Source: Archaeoglobaceae archaeon (GTDB lineage Archaea > Halobacteriota > Archaeoglobi > Archaeoglobales > JdFR-42). From it: a DNA stretch of 6,531 bases. The stretch is from the NCBI GenBank assembly GCA_015523685.1, contig WAJW01000165.1, positions 1 through 6,531 on the forward strand. The letters run 5' to 3'. A model generated the notes under the pieces. That model was not told where the DNA came from. It was given only the letters and a program-made list of their open reading frames with translations, and ran no database searches. This document shows, one piece after another, positions 1 through 5,430 of this stretch. Every line of letters begins with the position of its first letter. Positions within the stretch are counted from its first letter, which is position 1. The position numbers were made by a program, and so were the translations under genes.

Positions 1-1
1 A

Positions 2-553
2 GGGATTGTAAAACCCATAGCAGCCTCGATATGCTATCATTCATTCGTAAATTATGTGGGTGTGGAGCATATAACCTCTGTTTCAGCCCAGAAGCGTATT
101 ATCCAGCCCCTCGTTTGGGGCTCATCGGTTGTTTGTCAGGCTCTTGTCAGGAATACAAATATCCCCATCATGCACTGGCTCATACCGACTTCCGGGCCGG
201 GAACATACACCCACCTCATGGAAATTGCCTACCGGGCTATAGAGGCACCACTCAACGGCCAGAACCTTTATGCTCCCAGACACACCCGTCCGGAGATGAA
301 TAGAGGACAGACGCCTCTGGAGGCAGAATTCATGATCGAGGTATCTGATGCAGTTATCGATGCAAAACTCACGAGAGAGGAGGCAAACGATATCATGAAA
401 CCCATTGCCGATGAACTGATGAAACTTGAGGTTGAGCGTGGCAAACCCATAGATGAGACATACGATCTTGTGAGACATAAACCGAAAGAGGAGTTTGCAA
501 AGATATATGAGAGGGTAAGGAAAAGACTTGAAGAAGTGGGGCTTCCCCTTTAA
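2..553 (+). CDS. mtmB: Monomethylamine:corrinoid methyltransferase (MtmB) family, C-terminal part, 5' cut by window edge
   Basis: The frame is open from base 2 to a TAA at 551-553, giving 183 residues with no start visible, so the gene begins outside the window. The tail resembles what I recall of Methanosarcina MtmB: a Y-D-hydrophobic element, then T/K-P-x-E-E-aromatic, then a basic helix ending E-D/E-hydrophobic-G-L-x-hydrophobic. An upstream S-G-P stretch and a helical M-x-E-V segment also match. MtmB proteins (about 458 residues) transfer a methyl group from monomethylamine to a cognate corrinoid protein. The visible part would start near residue 275 of MtmB, so the pyrrolysine position (about residue 202) is out of view. 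In MtbB and MttB, pyrrolysine lies closer to the C-terminus and should have appeared as an in-frame TAG; none occurs. Similarity is clear but divergent, so the actual substrate is uncertain and a pyrrolysine-free relative is possible. The next gene starts 32 bases downstream on the same strand. Confidence 0.75.
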   Translation, partial: GIVKPIAASICYHSFVNYVGVEHITSVSAQKRIIQPLVWGSSVVCQALVRNTNIPIMHWLIPTSGPGTYTHLMEIAYRAIEAPLNGQNLYAPRHTRPEMNRGQTPLEAEFMIEVSDAVIDAKLTREEANDIMKPIADELMKLEVERGKPIDETYDLVRHKPKEEFAKIYERVRKRLEEVGLPL

Positions 554-575
554 CCCCTATTTTTATTTACCCAGT

Positions 576-580
576 GGTGT
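576..580 (+). promoter_or_regulatory. Ribosome-binding site choosing the ATG at 586
   Basis: GGTGT lies five bases before the ATG at 586. It resembles the archaeal GGTG(A) anti-16S motif. In-frame GTG codons at 574 and 577 fall on or before this motif and so are unlikely starts. Confidence 0.5.
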
Positions 581-585
581 GTTTT

Positions 586-1575
586 ATGGACATGCTGGAG
601 CGTTTTGTACAGGCAATTGAGCTGAAGGAAGTTGACAGGGTCCCTGTTGCATGTCCGCTTCAAACAGGAATTGTTGACCTTATGAAAGAAACCGGGGCAT
701 ACTGGCCTGAAGCCCATAAGAACTCTGAAAAAATGGCAGAACTGGCTCTCTCTGCATTCAAACTTGGAAATCTGGAAAGTGTAAGAGTGCCCTACGAGAA
801 CTGTGTTGAGGTTGAGGCCCTTGGATGTGTTCTGGGAAACTGGAAGATCGATGAACAGCCAAGAGTTGAAAAACATGCAATCTCGACCTCGAAAGAATAC
901 GAAAAGCTCAGAATGCCCGATCCCTCAAAGGATGGGAGAATGCCTGTTGTGATCAAAGCGGTCAGGATACTGAAGGAAAGGGTTGGTGATGAAGTACCCA
1001 TCTTCGCTGCAGTTTCATCTCCATTTGAAATGCTTGCCAGACTCATGGACTACACCCAGCTTCTGAGAGAGGTTTTCACGGGAGTGGAAGAGATGCATTC
1101 TCTCCTTGAATTTGCCACCGAGCTGGAAACAATGTATGCCCAGCATCTCGTGGATGCGGGAGCCACAGCCATAACCCTTGTTAACGGATCTTCCAGCAAC
1201 CTCGGTCCAAAGTTTTATGGGGAATATTCCATGAAATACGAGAAGGAGTTGATAGAGAACCTTGATGCCTACACAATCATTCATATATGCGGAGACACCT
1301 CCCTTATCCTTGATCAGATGGCACAGACGGGGGCAGACGGGTTGAGCATAGATTCCCACGTACCCGTTTCGAAGGCAAAGGAGATCGTGGGGAAGAGATC
1401 GGCCATAATCGGAAATGTATCAACAACCAACCTGTGGAAAGGCAGTCCCGATGAGATTATTGCTGAGGCAAAACGATGCATTAATGATGGTGTTGACATT
1501 CTCGCTCCCGCATGTGGCTTTCCTCCGAGAACACCACTTGAAAACATGAAATCACTTAAAAGGGCTCTGGTATGA
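586..1575 (+). CDS. MtaA/MtbA-type methylcobamide methyltransferase (uroporphyrinogen decarboxylase superfamily)
   Basis: This is a 329-residue soluble protein, close to the roughly 340 residues usual for MtaA/MtbA/CmuA methyltransferases. The N-terminus (LERFVQAIELKEVDRVPVAC) has the family's opening helix and the D-R-V-P-V strand of the TIM-barrel fold. The zinc ligands of the family motif His-X-Cys-Xn-Cys are all present: His233 and Cys235 in HICGD, and Cys310 in PACGFPP near the C-terminus. In methanogens these enzymes use zinc to activate coenzyme M thiolate and demethylate a methylated corrinoid protein. True uroporphyrinogen decarboxylases lack this motif. The gene follows the MtmB-like gene by 32 bases, which suggests they form consecutive steps of one methyl-transfer route. 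The acceptor could be coenzyme M or, in an organism without methyl-CoM reductase, something else; this cannot be read from the sequence. Its TGA overlaps the next gene's ATG (ATGA). The start at 586 is preferred over the GTG at 574 because of the GGTGT motif; the ATG at 592 is possible. Confidence 0.88.
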   Translation: MDMLERFVQAIELKEVDRVPVACPLQTGIVDLMKETGAYWPEAHKNSEKMAELALSAFKLGNLESVRVPYENCVEVEALGCVLGNWKIDEQPRVEKHAISTSKEYEKLRMPDPSKDGRMPVVIKAVRILKERVGDEVPIFAAVSSPFEMLARLMDYTQLLREVFTGVEEMHSLLEFATELETMYAQHLVDAGATAITLVNGSSSNLGPKFYGEYSMKYEKELIENLDAYTIIHICGDTSLILDQMAQTGADGLSIDSHVPVSKAKEIVGKRSAIIGNVSTTNLWKGSPDEIIAEAKRCINDGVDILAPACGFPPRTPLENMKSLKRALV

Positions 1576-2582
1576 ATCTTGAAACCTCACTGCTGGGACT
1601 TGCAGGAAAATTGATCGGATCGATGATCGTGGTGTTTGTAGGGGCTCTGATATTCACAAACGGGATCGAATACATATCCTGCAGGATGAACTGGGCCTCA
1701 TCATTTACAGGTGCGATTCTCGCTCCCCTTTTCACCTCAATCCCTGAACTGGTCCTTTTTCTTGTTGCCGTTTTTTCATACGGGGGTTCTTCTGGAGAGC
1801 AGATAGGCATAGGAACCCTTTTTGGCCAGCCATTCATGGCTTCATCAATTTCCTATGGTCTCGTCCTTGTCGCCATGCTGCTTGGATGGTTTTTTAAAAG
1901 AAGAAAGGATCTGTGTCTTGAGGTCGAGAGAGCCCTAATGATACCCTATGTGTTCATGGCGGTTTTATTTCCGATGGTCCTTCTACCTGATATATTCAGG
2001 TTCAGACATTTTCAGATTCTAATGGGGCTCTTTTTTGGATTTTTCTATTTTTATTATGTGAGCATGATGTACAGGAGAAGAAAGGTGGACATACCCACCG
2101 ATGCCGAAGACCCGTACATGTGTAAGATTTTCAACGCCGATCTGGCCGCGATTGTTCAGCTTGCCCTCTCAATAGTCCTCTTATATGTGGGCTCGGAAAT
2201 GCTTGTTTCTGTCATAGACAACATTGCAGGGCACATGAACGTGAGTGCAATGGGAATGGCAATAATTCTTGCACCGGTAGCAACTGCAATTCCAGAAACG
2301 ATGAGTGCCATGATATGGGCCTATAGAGGCAAAGACACTCTCTCAATCTCATCCCTCATAGGAGAGCAGATACTGTATTCAACACTCTATCCCGCAATAG
2401 GTCTGTTTACAGTTTCCTGGATCCTCGATACTCACGCCTATTTCAGCGTCCTTGCAACCACATTCATGTCCCTCATAATCCTGTACCACATAAAAAAGGG
2501 AAAGATTCCCACAAGAGTTCTGGGAATTGGATTCGTTTTCTTCATAACATACGCCCTCATGATATTTCATTTTGCGGTCTGA
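1572..2582 (+). CDS. CaCA-superfamily (Na+/Ca2+ exchanger-like) integral membrane protein, atypical
   Basis: This 336-residue membrane protein has about ten hydrophobic segments (near 8-29, 44-69, 78-107, 121-139, 147-166, 191-217, 226-250, 258-283, 287-305 and 313-334). They form two five-helix halves joined by a charged loop at about 167-190. Each half carries an alpha-repeat signature: LAPLFTSIPE with Glu59 in the first and LAPVATAIPE with Glu242 in the second. These match the G-T/S-S-L-P-E helix of CaCA exchangers, where the glutamates bind cations. The partner motif, usually G-N-x-x-G-S-N, is changed to GTLFGQP (81-87) and SSLIGEQ (260-266), so usual Asn/Asp ligands appear replaced. Length and pseudo-symmetry suit prokaryotic exchangers, but the ion, and whether it is an exchanger at all, are uncertain. 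Its ATG shares the sequence ATGA with the stop of the methyltransferase gene, implying coupled translation. Its last 16 bases overlap the convergent LutB-like gene. Confidence 0.82.
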   Translation: MNLETSLLGLAGKLIGSMIVVFVGALIFTNGIEYISCRMNWASSFTGAILAPLFTSIPELVLFLVAVFSYGGSSGEQIGIGTLFGQPFMASSISYGLVLVAMLLGWFFKRRKDLCLEVERALMIPYVFMAVLFPMVLLPDIFRFRHFQILMGLFFGFFYFYYVSMMYRRRKVDIPTDAEDPYMCKIFNADLAAIVQLALSIVLLYVGSEMLVSVIDNIAGHMNVSAMGMAIILAPVATAIPETMSAMIWAYRGKDTLSISSLIGEQILYSTLYPAIGLFTVSWILDTHAYFSVLATTFMSLIILYHIKKGKIPTRVLGIGFVFFITYALMIFHFAV

Positions 2583-3685
2583 CGAACAGCAAGTTTTCTG
2601 AGATGCAGTATTATCCGGGGGATATTTATCTCCATCGGGCATACAATTCTGCATTTACCGCACAGGCAAGAGAGAAAGACTTCATTTTCAATGGAGGAGA
2701 TGCCGGACGTTATTGCACTCCACCCCATCCCCATCGGTCCACCATAGGTTTCTCCACCCCACACATTTCCTGTAAGCTGAAAAATGGGGCATTCAAGATG
2801 ACACCTCCCGCATCTCACGCAAAGCAACTGTTCTTTTAAAATTTCATCAGTGCTCTTCCTTCCATTATCCAGGAATACAACACAGAGCTCTCCCGGTTGT
2901 CTGTTTCTTATTACGTTAATATAAGAAGGTGGAAAGGTACCGAAATAGGCGGACTGAACCATTATGGATTTAATGGCGTGTTCGTCATCGGGCACTATCT
3001 TTTCCACACCCACAATCGCAATGTATTTTTCAGGAACGGAGGTGGAGAGCCTTATATTTCCCTCGTTTTCAATCAGGAAAATCGAACCACTCTCTGCAGA
3101 GAAGGCATTACATCCCGAAATCCCGAAATCTGCCTTGAGAAACTTCTCCCTGAGAAATAAACGTACCTTATCGGTGCATTCCTCTGCATTTTTCCCTTTT
3201 ATCCCGACCCTCTCAAGAATTCTGATAACCTCATCCTCAGAGAGATGGAGAGCGGGGACTATCATGTGCATGGGCTTTTCATTGTTAACCTGAACTATCA
3301 GCTCTCCAAGATCAGTCTCCCAGACCTCATTCCCCATATCCTCCAGATGGTCTCTGAGACCTATTTCCTCAGAAACAACCGATTTGGCCTTGACCACCGT
3401 CTTCCCGGAACCAACTATCTCTGCCACAATTCTTCTGGCGGATTCGGAATCCCTTGCATAAAAAACCCTAGCCCCATTTTCTTCCAGCTTTTTAATACTG
3501 CGATCGATCCAGAAATCAAGATCGTTTATCACCTTCAGCTTTACATCACGCAGTTCCCTCGCATATTTTTTAAGGAAAGGGTACTTCTTCAGATTTTCCT
3601 TCACATTTTTTGAAAGATTTTCTCTGGTTCTTCTTATACCATCCCTGACAGGCCGGTTGGAAAGGGCAGTGTAGATGGATTCCAT
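2567..3685 (-). CDS. lutB: LutB-like protein: LUD domain plus C-terminal two-cluster ferredoxin domain
   Basis: The protein has 372 residues, against roughly 475 in Bacillus LutB. LutB is an Fe-S subunit of the LutABC complex that oxidises L-lactate to pyruvate. An N-terminal basic helical region (1-70) leads into a LUD domain with several LutB hallmarks: KAKSVVSEEIGL at 99-110, ETDLGE at 123-128, a P-A-L-H element near 144-147, ADFGISGCNAFSAESGS at 185-201 and NEGNIRLSTSVP at 208-218. The C-terminus has a ferredoxin motif with Cys289, 292, 295 and 299 followed by Pro. A second group, Cys340, 342, 345 and 349-Pro, follows the YGGPMG element. The ATG at 3685 is chosen because GGTGAGGTGA ends five bases before it; the earlier in-frame ATG at 3739 would overlap the upstream gene by 49 bases and has no such support. 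It is the last gene of the operon. Its end overlaps the membrane protein gene tail to tail. Confidence 0.9.
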   Translation of the reverse strand: MESIYTALSNRPVRDGIRRTRENLSKNVKENLKKYPFLKKYARELRDVKLKVINDLDFWIDRSIKKLEENGARVFYARDSESARRIVAEIVGSGKTVVKAKSVVSEEIGLRDHLEDMGNEVWETDLGELIVQVNNEKPMHMIVPALHLSEDEVIRILERVGIKGKNAEECTDKVRLFLREKFLKADFGISGCNAFSAESGSIFLIENEGNIRLSTSVPEKYIAIVGVEKIVPDDEHAIKSIMVQSAYFGTFPPSYINVIRNRQPGELCVVFLDNGRKSTDEILKEQLLCVRCGRCHLECPIFQLTGNVWGGETYGGPMGMGWSAITSGISSIENEVFLSCLCGKCRIVCPMEINIPRIILHLRKLAVRQTAK

Positions 3686-3690
3686 ACCTG

Positions 3691-3700
3691 TCACCTCACC
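3691..3700 (-). promoter_or_regulatory. Tandem GGTGA ribosome-binding site for the LutB-like gene
   Basis: The minus strand reads GGTGAGGTGA, two copies of the archaeal Shine-Dalgarno core, five bases before the ATG at 3685. The last three bases are the TGA stop of the LutC-like gene, so termination on one gene and initiation on the next occur at nearly the same place. This fixes the start of the LutB-like protein. Confidence 0.8.
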
Positions 3701-4167
3701 ACAACCACCCTGAATCTCTTTGGACCGTGAGCACCCCATACGAGCTTTCCCTCTATATCCGCGGTTTTTGATGCACTGCTCGATCCAAAAATAACTCCAT
3801 GGCCCCTTTCGATGGATTTCAGAAGTGCAAGTCTGTATGCAGAGATCACATCGGGCATGATATCCTCTGCAAGGATCACAGAGATATGATGATCTGCCAT
3901 GGCAGTGGATATTTCCTGCTCAAGTCCAGTGAAAAAAAGGATGGCGGGGCTAACTGAAGCGCTGTCTGCAAATGTGACAATGGAGTTTCCGCCATCCTCC
4001 TGAATATCCCTTCTGTATTTCTCCACAACTTCTGGATCCGTGGTTACCTCAACTTCAGAGGAGCTGGCTTTAAGTGATCTGACAAAAATATCGATGTATC
4101 TGTCCATATCCTCTCTGACCATCTTTCTTTTTTCTTCAATCTCATTCCTGAGATGGTTCAGATCCAT
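3691..4167 (-). CDS. lutC: Short LutC-like LUD-domain protein
   Basis: This 158-residue protein is clearly shorter than typical LutC/YkgG (about 220-240 residues). The C-terminal hallmark is intact: GSSSASKTADIEGKLVWGAHGPK at 128-150 matches the LutC pattern S-G-P-S-x-T-A-D-I-E followed by G-x-H-G-P. Upstream, FADSASVS (66-73) sits where LUD proteins usually have A-D/E-T-G-T/S-L, and AEDIMPD (100-106) matches the R-A-E-D-I-V-P-D stretch that follows it. The N-terminus is a charged helix, and the usual G-I-T-G segment is missing. The known family role is a subunit of the LutABC lactate oxidation complex; the shortened form may be a structural partner of the LutB-like protein encoded next to it. 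It overlaps the CCG gene by 26 bases, and GGGGGT on the minus strand lies four bases before the ATG. Assignment to the LUD family is firm, but its exact role is not. Confidence 0.8.
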   Translation of the reverse strand: MDLNHLRNEIEEKRKMVREDMDRYIDIFVRSLKASSSEVEVTTDPEVVEKYRRDIQEDGGNSIVTFADSASVSPAILFFTGLEQEISTAMADHHISVILAEDIMPDVISAYRLALLKSIERGHGVIFGSSSASKTADIEGKLVWGAHGPKRFRVVVVR

Positions 4168-5104
4168 TCATACCCCCGAATATCAGATCTGAGATATCAT
4201 GTGTTGAAAATCCACATCTCTCAAAGTTACCCATGCAAATCGGGCACATCGTAACGGCCTTTTTCCCTGCAGAGCTCAGCTCTTCAATTCTGCTTTCTGC
4301 AATTTCACGGGAAAAAACGGGTGAGATGGATTCTATGGGTCCACCACAGCACGATGTCATTTCCCTTGAATTCTCAGGTTCAACAACCCTGTAGCCCATA
4401 TTTTCAAGAATTTTTCTCGGATGTTCGATTATGTCAAGATATCTTGCATAGTAGCACGAATCATGGATAACCACTTCATTTAAATTTTCCATCCTCCCCT
4501 TATCAATCACATCAGCGAGTATTTCAAGATAGCTTGCTACCTCAACTTTCAGGCCGGAATATTCCGGATAAAGAACCTTCAATGCATAGGTAGTATGAGG
4601 GTCGACTGTGATAATTTTTTTAACATCCGCATTCTCGAGGAGGTCTGAAATCTCCTGAGCATGACTGCTGAAGGCGGAGTCATCTCCCAGATCGTAAAGC
4701 AGTATTCCGGAGTATCCATCAAGATCCTCACGATAGGTAAAGTCAATTCCCGATTTCTTCAGGATAAGGAAAATTCTTCTCAGAGATTCGGAGTATCTCT
4801 CCATATCTGATCCCCGGAGAGTTAAAAACCTGTAGGGATTCACATACTTTGAAAGTTTAACATAGAAATAAAACAACTTCTCAAGGGAAGAATTTTCAAT
4901 TTTCTGGAGATATTTTGTTGATAATTCTATGTACGGTGTGAGCTGGTACATCAGACCCGTGAACAGTATCGTGTCATCGCGTCCTTTCAAATCCGGAAGG
5001 CCCCTGAGCCATTCTGAGAGGAGAGACCTTTTCAGACCGAGGGGATTTCCTGTTCTGGCCATATTTGATTCGAGCAGTTCAATCAGCTTTCCGGGCCTGA
5101 ACAA
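4142..5104 (-). CDS. CCG-domain (HdrB/LutA/GlpC C-terminal type) protein with a cysteine-free N-terminal half
   Basis: The protein has 320 residues and two CCG-type halves. The C-terminal half carries the full motif C-x34-CC-x33-C-x-x-C: Cys217 in HDSCYYAR, Cys252-Cys253 in TSCCGGP, and Cys287 and Cys290 in MCPIC. In HdrB this motif binds noncubane [4Fe-4S] clusters. The N-terminal half keeps the fold pattern but none of the cysteines: TGLMY (49-53) replaces the usual P-G-C-M, YSG (131-133) replaces C-C-G, and DPHT (168-171) replaces C-P-x-C. Related proteins (HdrB, LutA, LldE, GlpC C-terminal region) relay electrons between a flavin subunit and ferredoxin-type subunits. The start is TTG at 5104: an in-frame TGA lies at 5113-5111, and GAGGTGA lies six bases before the TTG. 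The next ATG, at 5062, would lose the conserved start spacing. The preceding ferredoxin gene ends one base before this start, so the pair resembles a split GlpC or an HdrC-HdrB pair. Confidence 0.85.
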   Translation of the reverse strand: MFRPGKLIELLESNMARTGNPLGLKRSLLSEWLRGLPDLKGRDDTILFTGLMYQLTPYIELSTKYLQKIENSSLEKLFYFYVKLSKYVNPYRFLTLRGSDMERYSESLRRIFLILKKSGIDFTYREDLDGYSGILLYDLGDDSAFSSHAQEISDLLENADVKKIITVDPHTTYALKVLYPEYSGLKVEVASYLEILADVIDKGRMENLNEVVIHDSCYYARYLDIIEHPRKILENMGYRVVEPENSREMTSCCGGPIESISPVFSREIAESRIEELSSAGKKAVTMCPICMGNFERCGFSTHDISDLIFGGMNGSEPSQE

Positions 5105-5105
5105 C

Positions 5106-5420
5106 TCACATCACCTCTTCAAGTATTTTATCACCTTTTTTAATCTTCCCATCTCTCAGGGCCTTCCTGAACTCCCTCACCACACTGGCTATCCTTATTT
5201 TTCCAGGGCAATGAATACTGCATGCATTGCAAACCAGACAGGTGTATATCGCCTCAATACTCTTCTCAGTCAGTATGTCATATTTGAGGGCAAAAAGTAT
5301 AGTCTGAACCCTTCCCCTCGGGCCGTAATGTCTTATGGATCTCTTCAGGGTTGGACACGAATGCTCGCAAAATCCACAGAAGGAACATCTTGCAACCTCT
5401 CTGAATATGGTTTCCATCAT
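5106..5420 (-). CDS. Small two-[4Fe-4S] ferredoxin-type subunit (HdrC/GlpC N-terminal-like)
   Basis: This 104-residue soluble protein has two classical motifs: Cys12-x-x-Cys15-x-x-Cys18-x-x-x-Cys22-Pro and Cys61-x-x-Cys64-x-x-Cys67-x-x-x-Cys71-Pro. Between them, YGPRGRVQT (32-40) is the R-G-R/K element typical of the GlpC and GlcF N-terminal domains. It predicts two cubane [4Fe-4S] clusters in an electron-transfer subunit. In GlcF and GlpC this domain is fused to CCG domains; here the CCG part is the separate next gene, as in HdrC with HdrB. It likely takes electrons from the GlcD-type subunit encoded just upstream, whose stop is ten bases away. The start is the first of two adjacent ATGs (5420 and 5417); the preceding GAGGCG gives a weak ribosome-binding site suitable for either. 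The 3' end EEVM supplies the GGTGA motif used by the next gene. Confidence 0.88.
   Translation of the reverse strand: MMETIFREVARCSFCGFCEHSCPTLKRSIRHYGPRGRVQTILFALKYDILTEKSIEAIYTCLVCNACSIHCPGKIRIASVVREFRKALRDGKIKKGDKILEEVM
5111..5117 (-). promoter_or_regulatory. Ribosome-binding site for the TTG start of the CCG protein
   Basis: The minus strand reads GAGGTGA, embedded in the last codons of the ferredoxin gene, six bases before TTG at 5104. With the in-frame TGA at 5113-5111, this makes TTG the best-supported start of the downstream CCG protein and suggests coupled translation. Confidence 0.7.
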
Positions 5421-5430
5421 TCAATTCGCC

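Noticed and set aside
301..303. TAG triplet in the MtmB-like gene, considered as a pyrrolysine codon
   Set aside because: It is out of frame; the codons there are AAT and AGA. The expected pyrrolysine position is also well upstream of the window.
122..478. Minus-strand open frame opposite the MtmB-like gene
   Set aside because: It is a shadow of a gene with clear family similarity and shows no domain pattern or translation signal.
557..569. T-rich stretch between the MtmB-like and methyltransferase genes as a terminator or TATA box
   Set aside because: It has only one run of five T and no good TATA or BRE pattern. The 32-base gap and shared pathway favour a single transcript.
586..1575. Uroporphyrinogen decarboxylase (heme biosynthesis) as the function of the methyltransferase gene
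   Set aside because: The His-X-Cys...Cys zinc motif and the MtmB-like neighbour point to the methylcobamide methyltransferase branch of that superfamily.
2492..2497. A-run on the plus strand (T6 on the minus strand) as a terminator for the LutB-like operon
   Set aside because: It lies inside the membrane protein coding sequence, encodes Ile-Lys-Lys, and no second T-run or hairpin supports it; kept only as a possibility in the overlap finding.
3686..3739. Upstream ATG at 3739 giving the LutB-like protein 18 more residues
   Set aside because: It would overlap the LutC-like gene by 49 bases, has no good ribosome-binding site, and the added residues do not look like LutB. The tandem GGTGA supports 3685.
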